NCBI RefSeq assembly: GCF_021729865.1 | Contig: NZ_CP063400.1 | Span: forward strand, 2,852,001 to 2,916,000 | Reading direction: 5' to 3' | Length of the DNA stretch: 64,000 nucleotides | DNA from: Hydrogenophaga sp. SL48 | GTDB taxonomy: Bacteria > Pseudomonadota > Gammaproteobacteria > Burkholderiales > Burkholderiaceae_C | Part shown: positions 38,044 to 47,082 of the stretch, piece after piece | How the letters are laid out: each line of letters begins with the position of its first letter | Numbering within the stretch: the stretch's first letter is position 1 | Notes under the pieces: generated by a model | Told to the model about the DNA's origin: nothing | Database searches by the model: none | What the model saw: the letters and a program-made list of their open reading frames with translations, nothing else | Position numbers and translations under genes: made by a program

Positions 38044-38739
38044 ATGGCGTCCCCCATCCGCATCATTTCTTCCATGGCCACCAAGCAGGTGCTGGCCGAC
38101 CTGATCGCCCTCTACCGGCAGGCGCACCCGGACGCGGTGATCGAACTCGAATCCGTGGGCGGTGTGGACGCCGCCAAACGGGTGCGGGCCGGCGAGGCCT
38201 TCGACATCGTGGCGCTCGCGTCCAACGCGGTGGCCCAGCTCACCACCGACGGCAAGGTGGTGGCCGGCAGCACCGTGGACGTGGTGCGCTCCGGCGTGGC
38301 GCTGGCCGTGCGCAGCGGCGCGCCGCACCCCGACATCGCCAGCGAAGCCGCCGTGAAACAGGCCGTGCTCGCCGCGCGCACCCTGGGCTATTCCACCGGC
38401 CCCAGCGGCGTGCAACTGGCCAAACTGTTCGAGCGCTGGGGCATCGCCGAACAGATCAAAGACCGCATCGTCACAGCCCCGCCCGGCGTGCCCGTGGGCT
38501 CGCTGGTGGCCCAAGGCGAGGTCGAGCTGGGCTTCCAGCAACTGAGCGAACTCATGAGCCTGGAAGGCATCGACGTGCTCGGCCCGCTGCCCGCCGACAT
38601 CCAGATCATCACCACCTTCTCGGCCGGCCTGGCCACGGCCTCCACGCAGCCCGACGCGGTGCGCGCGCTGCTGGCGTTCCTCGTGTCGCCCGCCACCGCA
38701 CCCACCAAACAACGCAACGGGATGGAGGCCGCAGGCTGA
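38044..38739 (+). CDS. ModA-like substrate-binding domain protein without signal peptide
   Basis: A 231-residue type 2 periplasmic-binding-protein fold resembling the molybdate protein ModA: SMATKQVLADLIALYRQAHP near the start, STGPSGVQLAKLFERWGI in the middle, GELGFQQLSEL-like VELGFQQLSELMSL later. The ATG at 38044 leaves no signal peptide, so it is probably cytosolic or uses another route. Nitrate reductase needs molybdenum cofactor, which makes a molybdate-related role tempting, but no ModBC genes are adjacent. Confidence 0.7.
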   Translation: MASPIRIISSMATKQVLADLIALYRQAHPDAVIELESVGGVDAAKRVRAGEAFDIVALASNAVAQLTTDGKVVAGSTVDVVRSGVALAVRSGAPHPDIASEAAVKQAVLAARTLGYSTGPSGVQLAKLFERWGIAEQIKDRIVTAPPGVPVGSLVAQGEVELGFQQLSELMSLEGIDVLGPLPADIQIITTFSAGLATASTQPDAVRALLAFLVSPATAPTKQRNGMEAAG

Positions 38740-38778
38740 TCCGGTCAGCGTTGACACACGGTCGCTGAAAGCCCGCCC

Positions 38779-39897
38779 TTGAATCCGCTGCTGAACTGGC
38801 TGCGTTCGTTCTACCCGGCCCCGCTGACCATCGGTCGCGGGGAGCTCTGGCTGAGCAGCGTGGGCGTGGGCCTCGGGCTGCTGTGCACCGACTGGCTCAG
38901 CCGCCACGCGCTGGGCACCTCCAGCGTCTGGTTCATTGCGCCCATGGGCGCCTCGGCGGTGTTGCTGTTTGCGGTGCCGGCGAGCCCGCTGGCGCAGCCC
39001 TGGTCCATCATCGGCGGCAACGTGCTCTCGGCGTTGATCGGCGTGGCCTGCCACCAGTGGCTCGGCTCGACGGGCCTGGCCGCCGCAGTGGCGGGCACCG
39101 GCGCCGTGGCGGCCATGTTCGCGCTGCGCTGCCTGCACCCGCCCGGCGGCGCGGTGGCGCTCACGGCCGTGCTGGGTGGCCCGGCGATCCACCAGCTGGG
39201 CTTCGGTTTTGCGCTCTGGCCGGTGGCCGCCGATTCGGCGGTCATGCTGGCGCTGGCCCTGCTGTTCAACAACGCCATGGGGCGCAGCTACCCGCACCAC
39301 GGCGTGACCCGGAGCCGCCCCCACGACACCAGCGACCCGCTGCCCACCCAGCGCGCGGGTTTCCACAAGGAGGACCTGGACGCCGCGCTGGCCTCGTTCG
39401 GCGAGCTGCTCGACATCGACCGCCACGACCTCGAAGAGATCATGACGCGCGCGCAACTGCACGCGCAGCGCCGCCACTGGAACGGCGTGCGCTGCCAGGA
39501 CATCATGTCGCGCGACGTGGTGAGCGTGGGCCCCGGCGATTCGGTCGACGAAGCCTGGGCGCGCCTGGCGCACCACAAGATCAAGGCGCTGCCCGTGGTG
39601 GACGCCGAGCAGCAGCTGGTGGGCATCGTGTCGCTGCACGACTTCTTCATCGGCCAGAGCGCGCCGGCGCCCAGCCGCGTGCCGCGCATGAACACCGCGC
39701 GCCGGGTCGAAGAAATCATGACCCGCAGGGTGCGCACAGCCCGCCCCGAACAGGCCATCGCCGACCTGGTGCGCGGCTTCTCCGACGGGGGCCTGCACCA
39801 CATGCCCGTGCTCGATCAGCAGGACCGGCTGGTGGGCATGGTCACGCAGTCGGACCTGGTGGCCGCCCTGTTCATGACCCCCGCCGGCCCGGCCTGA
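38779..39897 (+). CDS. HPP-family membrane protein with C-terminal CBS pair
   Basis: A 372-residue protein. The first 175 residues hold four or five helices and the family motif LHPPGGAVALTAVLGG. The second half has two CBS domains, with CQDIMSRDVVSVGPGDSVDE and IMTRRVRTARPEQAIADLVRG. Some cyanobacterial HPP proteins transport nitrite into plastids or cells, so a nitrite transport role fits this neighbourhood. The start is a TTG at 38779; no ATG precedes the first helix. Confidence 0.78.
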   Translation: MNPLLNWLRSFYPAPLTIGRGELWLSSVGVGLGLLCTDWLSRHALGTSSVWFIAPMGASAVLLFAVPASPLAQPWSIIGGNVLSALIGVACHQWLGSTGLAAAVAGTGAVAAMFALRCLHPPGGAVALTAVLGGPAIHQLGFGFALWPVAADSAVMLALALLFNNAMGRSYPHHGVTRSRPHDTSDPLPTQRAGFHKEDLDAALASFGELLDIDRHDLEEIMTRAQLHAQRRHWNGVRCQDIMSRDVVSVGPGDSVDEAWARLAHHKIKALPVVDAEQQLVGIVSLHDFFIGQSAPAPSRVPRMNTARRVEEIMTRRVRTARPEQAIADLVRGFSDGGLHHMPVLDQQDRLVGMVTQSDLVAALFMTPAGPA

Positions 39898-39982
39898 CAC
39901 CCGCGAAAAATCCCCCCTGCGGCGCGGGGACGAAGGCCTCCAAAATGGCCTTGGGCGCCATACCCGACTACATTAGTCAACT

Positions 39983-41254
39983 ATGAACGCCACCACCACC
40001 ACCCCGACCCAAGCCGTCCAGCCCGGCCCCAAGACCTCCATCGACAAGCACAAGATCCGCTTCCTGCTGCTGGAGGGCATCCACCCCTCGGCCGTCGAGG
40101 TGCTGCGCGCGGCGGGCTACAGCCAGATCGAAAGCCTGCCCGGCGCCCTGCCCGACGACCAACTGCTGGCCAAGATCGCCGACGCCCATTTCGTCGGCAT
40201 CCGCTCGCGCACCCAGCTCACCGCCGAAGTGCTGAGCCACGCCCACCGCCTCGCCGCCGTGGGCTGCTTCTGCATCGGCACCAACCAGGTGGACCTGGCC
40301 GCGGCGCGCGAGCGTGGCATCGCGGTGTTCAACGCACCCTTCTCCAACACCCGCTCGGTGGCCGAGCTGGTGCTGGCCGAAGCGATTTTGCTGATGCGCG
40401 GCATCCCCGAGAAGAACGCCGTGGCGCACCGCGGCGGCTGGCTGAAATCGGCCAGCAACTCGTTCGAGATCCGCGGCAAGACACTCGGCATCGTGGGCTA
40501 CGGCGCCATCGGCACGCAGCTCTCGGTGCTGGCCGAAGCGCTGGGCATGCACGTGGTGTTTTTTGACGTGGCGACCAAGCTGCCGCTGGGCAACGCCAAA
40601 CCGCTCACCAGCCTGGACGAGCTCATGGCCACCGCCGACGTGGTGAGCCTGCACGTGCCCGAAACACCGGCCACGCAGTGGATGATCGGCGCGGCGCAAC
40701 TCGCGCGCATGAAGCCCAGCGCCGTGCTCATCAACGCCTCGCGCGGCACCGTGGTGGACGTGGATGCGCTGGCCAGCGCGCTGAACAACCAGGCACTGCT
40801 CGGCGCCGCCATCGACGTGTTCCCCGAAGAGCCGCACAGCAACAAGGACACCTTCGAATCGCCGCTGCGCGGCCTGGACAACGTGATCCTCACGCCGCAC
40901 ATCGGCGGCTCCACGCTGGAGGCGCAGGAAAACATCGGCATCGAGGTGGCGGAAAAGCTGGTGAAGTACAGCGACAACGGCACCTCCACCTCGGCCGTCA
41001 ACTTCCCCGAAGTGGCCCTGCCCGCGCACCCCGGCAAACACCGCCTGCTGCACGTGCACCGCAACGTGCCCGGCGTGCTCTCCGGCATCAACCGCGTCTT
41101 TTCCGACCACGGCATCAACATCTCGGCGCAGTACCTGCAGACGCGCGAAGACGTGGGCTACGTGGTGATGGACATCGACGCCGCGCACTCCGAGCGGGCG
41201 CTGGCCGAGCTGGCGGGCGTGCCGGGCACGCTGCGCAGCCGCGTGCTGTTCTGA
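39983..41254 (+). CDS. serA: D-3-phosphoglycerate dehydrogenase
   Basis: A 423-residue enzyme opening the serine pathway. NAD-binding GIVGYGAIGTQLSVLAEALG is at about 171-190, active-site elements include NASRGTVVD and LTPHIGGSTLEAQ (catalytic His), and a C-terminal ACT domain (HRLLHVHRNVPGVLSGINRV) begins near 352 and probably senses serine. Length and order match the E. coli-type enzyme. No functional relation to the nitrate genes is evident. Confidence 0.96.
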   Translation: MNATTTTPTQAVQPGPKTSIDKHKIRFLLLEGIHPSAVEVLRAAGYSQIESLPGALPDDQLLAKIADAHFVGIRSRTQLTAEVLSHAHRLAAVGCFCIGTNQVDLAAARERGIAVFNAPFSNTRSVAELVLAEAILLMRGIPEKNAVAHRGGWLKSASNSFEIRGKTLGIVGYGAIGTQLSVLAEALGMHVVFFDVATKLPLGNAKPLTSLDELMATADVVSLHVPETPATQWMIGAAQLARMKPSAVLINASRGTVVDVDALASALNNQALLGAAIDVFPEEPHSNKDTFESPLRGLDNVILTPHIGGSTLEAQENIGIEVAEKLVKYSDNGTSTSAVNFPEVALPAHPGKHRLLHVHRNVPGVLSGINRVFSDHGINISAQYLQTREDVGYVVMDIDAAHSERALAELAGVPGTLRSRVLF

Positions 41255-41385
41255 GAGCCGGCTGACGCCGGCGTCAACAACAGAAGTGGCCCGGGCGCCA
41301 GCGCACAGACCCGGTTGTCCAACGCCCCGCGCCGGCACACAATGACCCTGGCGCGGCCTCGCGCGCCCCACCGCAGGAGCCCCTC

Positions 41386-41661
41386 ATGTCCGAGTCATTG
41401 CACCCCACACCGGTCGACAGCCCCGCCCTCACCAACGCCGAGCTGGTGCAGCTGCGCGTGCGCGTGATCGCGCTGGAAAACATGGTCATCGCCCTGCTGG
41501 CGAATGCACCGCCCGAGCAACAGGCGCTGGTGCGGGAAATGGCCAGCTACATCTCGCCCCGGCCGGGCTACACGCCCCACACGGTCACCATCCATGCGGC
41601 GGACCAGATGCGCAGCCTGGTCGACCGCGCGGACCGGTTCCAGCCGATGCAGGCGAGCTGA
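41386..41661 (+). CDS. conserved small protein of unknown function
   Basis: A 91-residue soluble protein, ATG preceded by AGGAGC at a suitable distance. The sequence has an amphipathic helix-like centre (ELVQLRVRVIALENMVIALLAN, leucine/valine heptads) and a C-terminal part HTVTIHAADQMRSLVDRADRF. I do not recognise a family. The heptad pattern suggests a coiled coil or four-helix association. It lies between serA and the convergent LuxR-type gene. Confidence 0.65.
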   Translation: MSESLHPTPVDSPALTNAELVQLRVRVIALENMVIALLANAPPEQQALVREMASYISPRPGYTPHTVTIHAADQMRSLVDRADRFQPMQAS

Positions 41662-41719
41662 ACCCGCTTCGAGCCGCCACCGATACCGTCGGCGGCGTTG
41701 CTGGGGTACTTCCAGCAAC

Positions 41720-42808
41720 TCAGGGCGCGCGATCGCGCACGTAGACGATCGCCTCCGCCCGCGTGCGCACGCCCAGCTTGTCGAAGATGCTCGACACCTG
41801 GTTGCGCACCGTCTTTTCGCTCTTGTTCAACTGCTGCGCGATGACGGGGTTGTCCAGGCCCTGGGCCACCAGGCGCAACACCTCTCGCTCGGCCGGTGTC
41901 AGCGTCACATCACCGGCGCCGTCGGTGGCATCGACCGGCGCATGGCCCAGAAAACCGCGCAGTTCGGCCAGGAAGGTGGACCACGCCGGCTCGGTGTCCA
42001 GCAGCACGTGGTTGTCGCTCTCCAGCGGCACGAAGCGCGCCCCCGGGATCAGCGCCGCCAGCCGCAACCCCTCGTCGAACGGCACACGCGCATCGCCGCG
42101 CGCGTGCAGCACCAGCGTGGGCACGCGCAACTGGCGCGCCAGGTCGGTCACGTCGACGCGGTGGAAGGCCTCGAGCGTGCGCGCGGCGTTCTCCGGGCTC
42201 GCCGTCAGGCGCTCCAGTTCGTTCCACCACTGGTGCTGCGCTGGCGTGCCGCCGGGGATGAACTGGTTGGTGAACACCTGACGGAAGGCGGCGTTGTCGC
42301 GCCCCCAGCCCAGACGGATCAGGTTGACCAGGGTCTGTGCCTCCAGCCGCTCGGCATCGCTGGTGGCGCGTTGCAGCGCGCCGCGCGCGTAGGCACCGGG
42401 CAGGACCAGATGAGACACCTTGTCGGGGTGTCGCACGGCGTAGGCGATGGCCACCGCCCCACCTTGCGACATGCCGATCAGCGGGAAGCGGCGCAGGCCC
42501 AGGCTGTTGACCACGGCCTCCAGATCACCGACCCAGGCGTCGAGCGAGAAGTCGGCCACCGCGCTGTCAGACAGGCCGCAGCCGCGCTGGTCGTAGCGGA
42601 TGTACTGGTGATCGCGCGCGAGTTCGGCCAACCAGGGCCGCCAGACGGGGCTGTGCAGGTCGTGTTCGACATGGCTCAGCCAGTGCGCGGCCCGCAGCAG
42701 CGGCGGGCCGGAACCGATGGAGGCGATCGCGATGCGCGTGCCGTCGGCCGCGGTGCAGAAGCGCAGGCTCTGGCGCAGGTTTGGTGGCGCACGCTGGACA
42801 GCGGGCAT
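41720..42808 (-). CDS. alpha/beta hydrolase fused to a LuxR-type HTH
   Basis: A 362-residue two-domain protein. Residues about 20-275 form an alpha/beta hydrolase with oxyanion segment GSGPPLLRAAHW, nucleophile elbow GMSQGG, acid in HARGDARVPF and catalytic His in ESDNHVLL. The last 65 residues are a LuxR-family helix-turn-helix (LTPAEREVLRLVAQGLDNPVIAQQLNKSEKTVR). Such fusions are thought to act as ligand-responsive regulators. It is divergent from the diiron-like gene and may control it. Confidence 0.85.
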   Translation of the reverse strand: MPAVQRAPPNLRQSLRFCTAADGTRIAIASIGSGPPLLRAAHWLSHVEHDLHSPVWRPWLAELARDHQYIRYDQRGCGLSDSAVADFSLDAWVGDLEAVVNSLGLRRFPLIGMSQGGAVAIAYAVRHPDKVSHLVLPGAYARGALQRATSDAERLEAQTLVNLIRLGWGRDNAAFRQVFTNQFIPGGTPAQHQWWNELERLTASPENAARTLEAFHRVDVTDLARQLRVPTLVLHARGDARVPFDEGLRLAALIPGARFVPLESDNHVLLDTEPAWSTFLAELRGFLGHAPVDATDGAGDVTLTPAEREVLRLVAQGLDNPVIAQQLNKSEKTVRNQVSSIFDKLGVRTRAEAIVYVRDRAP

Positions 42809-42968
42809 GCGCGATTGTCTCGCGCATGGGTCGCCCGTCCTAGACCCAGGCGCGCGCCATCCTCTACCCGATGGAGGGCGTGGGACATCCGCCCCATGCG
42901 CCGGCGCGCGCAACGGTGAATCCTTCGATCACGTCGACAGGACGTATCCAACCCCGAGAGGAAACACC

Positions 42969-43958
42969 ATGCAAAACCCATCCACCCCCCTGGACATCCC
43001 GCGCTACGCCAAGACCATCGAAGTCTCCAAACGCATCCGCTGGGACATCGACCGCGACGTGATCCGCGGCCGCCGCTTCGACCTGGCCCACACCTTCCTG
43101 CCCGACGGTCTGTCGCTGGCCGACGAACTGCCCTTCCTGAGCCCGGCCGAGCACCGGTTCCTGAGCCAGGTGCAGGGCCGCACCTACGCCAACATGTTCG
43201 GTCTGGTCGAACGCTTCATCAGCGCCAAGATGCTCGAGGTGAGCCGCGAGCACTGGCTCGGCGACCAGACCGCGCTGGAGGCCATCGTGCGCTTCACCGA
43301 CGAGGAGCTGAAACACCAGGAGCTGTTCCGCCGCATCGAACGGCTGGTGGCCGCCGACATGCCGGCCGGCTACCGCTTCGACGTGTCGCCCAACGACGTG
43401 GCTGGGTTCGTCTTGTGCAAGAGCAGCTGGGCCGTGCTGGCGCTGATCTGCCACATCGAACTGTTCTCGCAGGCGCACTACCGCGCCAGCATCGACGCCG
43501 CTCAGGACCTGTCACCGCTGTTCAAAGACGTGTTCCTGTTCCACTGGAAGGAAGAGTCGCAGCACGCGATCATCGACGAGCTGGAATGGGCACGCGAAGA
43601 CGCCCGGCTGGCGTCCGATGCCCAGCGCGACGCGGCGGTGGACGACCTGATCGCGCTGGTCGGCGGCGTCGACGGCATCCTGCAGGGGCAGGCCCAGGCC
43701 GACGCGGCGTACTTCCTGACCGTCAGCGGCATGGCCCCGGACGGCGAGCGTGCCGCGCAGGTGAACGCCACGCTGCTGAAGGCCTACCGCTGGCAGTACA
43801 TCGTCTCCGGAACCCTGGAGCCGCGCTTCCAGAAGGTGCTGGGCGGACTGGTCAGCGCTGCGCAGATGGCGCGCATCCAGGCCGCGCTGGCACCCCTGAG
43901 CTGCGCGGTGCCGGCGCGTGCGGAATCCCTGAATGCGATGAGTGCGACGGTGCACTGA
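42969..43958 (+). CDS. ferritin-like diiron protein
   Basis: A 329-residue helical protein with two acidic/histidine motifs, EELKHQELFRR near 110 and EESQHAIIDELEW near 200, plus a Glu at the start of VERFISAKMLE, which together fit a carboxylate-bridged diiron site. It resembles oxygenase or oxidase members of the ferritin-like superfamily rather than a storage ferritin. Substrate unknown. A GAGAGG-type ribosome site lies ahead of the ATG at 42969. The LuxR-hydrolase gene is divergent, 160 bases away. Confidence 0.7.
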   Translation: MQNPSTPLDIPRYAKTIEVSKRIRWDIDRDVIRGRRFDLAHTFLPDGLSLADELPFLSPAEHRFLSQVQGRTYANMFGLVERFISAKMLEVSREHWLGDQTALEAIVRFTDEELKHQELFRRIERLVAADMPAGYRFDVSPNDVAGFVLCKSSWAVLALICHIELFSQAHYRASIDAAQDLSPLFKDVFLFHWKEESQHAIIDELEWAREDARLASDAQRDAAVDDLIALVGGVDGILQGQAQADAAYFLTVSGMAPDGERAAQVNATLLKAYRWQYIVSGTLEPRFQKVLGGLVSAAQMARIQAALAPLSCAVPARAESLNAMSATVH

Positions 43959-44008
43959 CGCCTGAAACGGCTGGCTGGCCCTGCCGGTGCCGCTCATGCA
44001 GGGGCGGC

Positions 44009-45046
44009 TCAGGGGGTCACGCTGATGCCATTGGGCCCCGCGCCCACCGGCACGGTGGCCACGGACCGGCGCGTCTGGACATCGATGACCGACACCGAGT
44101 TGGCGTAGAGGTTGCTCACGTAGGCGTGGCGACCATCGGTCCCGACCACCACGCCATGGGCGCCACTGCCCACCGGGATCTGTTGGGTGCTGAAGCTGGC
44201 AAGGTCGATCACGCTCACCGTGTTGCCAGGGTTCTTCCGGCTGCCCTGATTGGCCACCAAGAGGAAGCGGTTGTCGGGGGTCGCATAGAGCTGGATCGGC
44301 ACCTCGCCGACAGACACTTGGCGGATCACTTTGCGGCTGGCCGGGTCGATGACGGCAACGCTGGCTTCTTGCGACAAAGACACGAAGGCCAGTTGGCCGT
44401 CGGGTGTGAAGCCCACCTGGGCAGGGCCCTTGCCCACCGGAATCCGGCCGATTTCCTGGCGGCTTTCCGTGTCGATGACCGACACCGTGTTGCCTTTCAG
44501 GTTGGCGACATACACGTGTTTGCCGTCCGGGCTCAGCCGGATGCCGTGGGGGTACTCGCCGGTGGGAACGGTGTCGACGACCTTGAGCGAGGCGGTGTCC
44601 ACCACGCTGACGGTGTTCTCGCCACCGTTGGTGACATAGGCCCAGCGGCTGTCGGCAGACACCACCACGTGGGCCGGGTGCTTGCCCACCACCACCCGCG
44701 CCACCACCGCGTCGGTACCGGTGTCGATGGCCCAGACCTCGCCAGCGTGCGCCATGGCGCCGTGTCCGGCGCCAGAATGGCCCTTGCCTGAGGCAGTCAC
44801 CTTCATGGCGCCATTGTTGGTGACCCAGGCCAGCTTTCCATCGGGCGACACCTGGACGTTGTGCGCCCCCGCTCCCACCGCAATGTGGCGGGTGACCTTG
44901 AAGGTCGCCCCGTCAATCACGCTCACGGTGCCCGCGTCCTCGTTGGCCACAAAAATCTTGCGATCTGCGGCGAAGGCCGACAGGCTGACAAAGACCAGCG
45001 ACACCGACAGGGCGGCCAGTTTCCAGGTTGGTGTTTTGGGGTTCAA
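44009..45046 (-). CDS. YVTN-family beta-propeller protein, exported
   Basis: A 345-residue seven-bladed propeller with repeats of the form VYVANLKGNTVSVIDT and VSPDGK. There is no ATG before the signal peptide; a TTG at 45046 with GGAG six bases upstream gives MNPKTPTWKLAALSVSLVFVSLSAFA-ADRK, read with a clean signal sequence split here for brevity. Upstream in-frame extension has no plausible ribosome site. A His/Gly-rich loop (GKGHSGAGHGAMAH) could bind metal. First in a copper-related neighbourhood, function unknown. Confidence 0.75.
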   Translation of the reverse strand: MNPKTPTWKLAALSVSLVFVSLSAFAADRKIFVANEDAGTVSVIDGATFKVTRHIAVGAGAHNVQVSPDGKLAWVTNNGAMKVTASGKGHSGAGHGAMAHAGEVWAIDTGTDAVVARVVVGKHPAHVVVSADSRWAYVTNGGENTVSVVDTASLKVVDTVPTGEYPHGIRLSPDGKHVYVANLKGNTVSVIDTESRQEIGRIPVGKGPAQVGFTPDGQLAFVSLSQEASVAVIDPASRKVIRQVSVGEVPIQLYATPDNRFLLVANQGSRKNPGNTVSVIDLASFSTQQIPVGSGAHGVVVGTDGRHAYVSNLYANSVSVIDVQTRRSVATVPVGAGPNGISVTP

Positions 45047-45197
45047 GAGATTCTCCAGTTTGACGTTCAGAGGGTGCCGGTCCGGGTGGCAGGCAAAAGC
45101 GCTCGTTCGCAGCCGCAACACCCGGGCAGATTCGGCCGCGCTCAAGGTGGGGCCGCTGGCCGGTATTCACCAGCCAGCGGCCCCAGTGGGCGGACAG

Positions 45198-45704
45198 TCA
45201 CTTTCCCGCAGGAGGCATGGCAGCACCCGGCATGCGCTGCATCATCATTTCCATCATGGTCTGCATCATCTCCATGCGCTGCTCCATCATCTGATGGTGC
45301 TTGGCCATGTCTTTCATCATGGGCATGTCCTTCATTCCCGACATGCCTTGCATGCCTTGCATGCCTTGCATGTTCCCCATGCCCTTCATGCCTTTCATCA
45401 TCGCCATGCCTGCGTGCATGGCTTTCATGTGTTCGTCCATCAAGGCCTGCCGTTCGGCGGGCGTCCTGGCGTTCATCATCTTGTCGCGCATCGCCTGCAT
45501 GCTCTTCATGCGATCGTCCATGGCGGGAGCTGCTGCCGGGGCAGCTGCCGAAGGGGCCGGTGCCGTTGCCGTGGCTGGATGGTGCTCGGCATGCGCTGCG
45601 GCGTCTGCCGCTGGTGCGGGGCCCGTGCCCGGTGGGGTCGGGTTCGCGCATGCGGTCAGGAAGGCGGTGGTCGTGAGCGCAATGAGGGTGATGAGTTTGT
45701 TCAT
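45198..45704 (-). CDS. methionine-rich lipoprotein, putative copper-binding
   Basis: A 168-residue lipoprotein (lipobox FLTAC, Cys19) with an Ala/Pro linker and a C-terminal half containing more than 30 methionines, including MGNMQGMQGMQGMSGMKDM and MMEQRMEMMQTMMEMMMQRM. Met-rich runs in the periplasm usually bind Cu(I). The neighbouring cueR, copZ and copA genes support a copper-handling role. The coding DNA has three and a half 9-base repeats at 45342-45372. Confidence 0.75.
   Translation of the reverse strand: MNKLITLIALTTTAFLTACANPTPPGTGPAPAADAAAHAEHHPATATAPAPSAAAPAAAPAMDDRMKSMQAMRDKMMNARTPAERQALMDEHMKAMHAGMAMMKGMKGMGNMQGMQGMQGMSGMKDMPMMKDMAKHHQMMEQRMEMMQTMMEMMMQRMPGAAMPPAGK
45342..45372. 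repeat. 9-bp tandem repeat in the Met-rich gene
   Basis: CATGCCTTG occurs three times in tandem plus CATG. On the coding strand each unit reads Met-Gln-Gly, so copy-number change would keep the frame and only vary the Met-rich tract length. Confidence 0.85.
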
Positions 45705-45832
45705 GGTGGTGTCCTGTGAATGAATGCGGGTGCCGCCAGTGATGGCGTCACGATGGGGAAGTCCGGAAAGGGGCGGGCCGCCAGGGCCGGCCAGAACGCA
45801 GGAGCGCGGATCGCGGTAACCCGCGATGCGTC

Positions 45833-46246
45833 CTACAGCGTCAAACGATGGGGTCGCGCAGCGATGGGCAAGGCCAGGTGCGCGGGTCGGTGGCTGAGCA
45901 CCGGAAGTCGGAAGGCGGTGGGCGAAGCCACTGCCAGCACCGGTGCCCGGGGCAGCGCGCCGACCATGCCCGCGTCACCATCGCTGAGGGACTGCTCCAG
46001 CTTCTTGATGGCCAGCTTGGGTTCGTCGCAGAACTTGAGGCATCCGGCGCTGCCGGGATTCGGCGCTTCGTTCTGGTGAGCGTGGGCGACGGGCGTACCG
46101 GGGGATGCCACCGAGAACGATGGCTGACCGCCGTGGTTCGACGTGTTCAGCAGGCAGGCATTGGCCACACCCGCGCCCAACGCAAACAGCCACATCACCA
46201 GGATCATCCTGGTGATGTGTCGCAGTGAGCGGCGGGACAGGTGCAT
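45833..46246 (-). CDS. exported protein of unknown function near copper genes
   Basis: A 137-residue protein with a signal-type helix (about 12-31, MILVMWLFALGAGVANAC, with a possible lipobox-like ANAC end). A short cysteine pair occurs in SAGCLKFCDEPK, and His/Asn residues in NTSNHGGQ and HAHQNEAPN. This layout resembles small DUF2946-type exported proteins often found by copper genes, but the match is not firm. An Fnr-like box lies 59 bases upstream. Confidence 0.55.
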   Translation of the reverse strand: MHLSRRSLRHITRMILVMWLFALGAGVANACLLNTSNHGGQPSFSVASPGTPVAHAHQNEAPNPGSAGCLKFCDEPKLAIKKLEQSLSDGDAGMVGALPRAPVLAVASPTAFRLPVLSHRPAHLALPIAARPHRLTL

Positions 46247-46304
46247 GTTCGTTCAGGGTGGGAGGGGCAACGGCCCAAGGCTAAACCCAGGCGTTCTGGT
46301 CGCC

Positions 46305-46318
46305 TTGACTCAGATCAA
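46305..46318. promoter_or_regulatory. Fnr/Dnr-like box upstream of the exported copper-region gene
   Basis: TTGACTCAGATCAA matches the Fnr consensus TTGAT-N4-ATCAA at nine of ten fixed positions. It is centred about 65 bases before the minus-strand start at 46246. A single such match may be chance. Confidence 0.4.
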
Positions 46319-46433
46319 GAAAGGCAGTCCTGGAACGCAGCGCAATGGAAGCAGTGTGCGAAAAGACGCCATCGCCGTCGGTGGGCCAGCGAACACACCG
46401 CTGCGCTGCCGCGGCCGCGTCGTTCCGACCTGC

Positions 46434-46976
46434 TCAGTGTGCGCCATGGTGCACCTGCACGCCGCGCATCCAGGCCATGAGGTCGATGTGGCTGGCGGCC
46501 GTGGTGCCGGGGACTTCCACCTTGCCGGTGCGCTTGCGCACCTGGGGCTGGTGGCGAGGCGGCAATTCGGCCGCACTGCCCAGCGAGAGCTTGTCCAGAA
46601 TGGCGCAGTCCGGCCGGTCGTCGCCCTGGCAGGTGTGAATCACGTCAGCAAGCCCTTCCATCATCTGTTCGATTTCGCGCCGCTTTTCTTCCAGATCCGC
46701 CAGGTGGCGCTGCGCCACGGCCTTGACTTCGCGGCTGCTGCGCTGGGCATCGCCCCACAGGCCGATGAGTGCGGCGATCTGCGGCATGGAAAAGCCCAGC
46801 TGACGTGACTGCCGCACAAACCGCAGCACCGAAACGTCGCGCTCGCCGTACAGGCGGTAGCCGGCCTCGCTGCGTTCGGCCTGGGGCAGCAGACCAATGT
46901 GTTCGTAGTGGCGGATCATCTTGGCCGACACGCCGGCGGCGGTGGCGGCTTCACCAATGTTCATGAGGCGGGGCAT
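46434..46976 (-). CDS. cueR: CueR-type copper-responsive MerR regulator
   Basis: A 180-residue MerR-family activator. HTH IGEAATAAGVSAKMIRHYE is at the N-terminus, a long dimer helix spans about 80-112, and the metal loop CQGDDRPDC (Cys116, Cys124) has the C-X7-C spacing of Cu(I)-sensing CueR. The tail beyond is longer than in E. coli CueR (135 residues) and ends in a His-containing VQVHHGAH. The ATG at 46976 was chosen for the family N-terminus MNIGEA just behind it. Confidence 0.9.
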   Translation of the reverse strand: MPRLMNIGEAATAAGVSAKMIRHYEHIGLLPQAERSEAGYRLYGERDVSVLRFVRQSRQLGFSMPQIAALIGLWGDAQRSSREVKAVAQRHLADLEEKRREIEQMMEGLADVIHTCQGDDRPDCAILDKLSLGSAAELPPRHQPQVRKRTGKVEVPGTTAASHIDLMAWMRGVQVHHGAH

Positions 46977-47016
46977 GGCGCGCTCCTGGGGTTGACAACG
47001 ATGGGCCATGGTGCAG

Positions 47017-47040
47017 CTTGACACCATGGGAAGGTCAAGG
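47017..47040 (-). promoter_or_regulatory. MerR-type operator between copZ and cueR
   Basis: CTTGAC and GTCAAG arms flank an 11-base centre with CCATGG, containing TTGACC as a -35 on the minus strand. MerR-family proteins bind such repeats between overly spaced -35 and -10 elements. It lies 41 bases before cueR, suggesting autoregulation. Confidence 0.5.
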
Positions 47041-47082
47041 CCTTCATGAGAAGGCCCTGACGAACGGCGGTTCAAGGCGGGA

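Noticed and set aside
45342..45372. Short tandem repeat considered as a CRISPR-like array
   Set aside because: Units are nine bases with no spacers and lie in frame within the Met-rich coding sequence.
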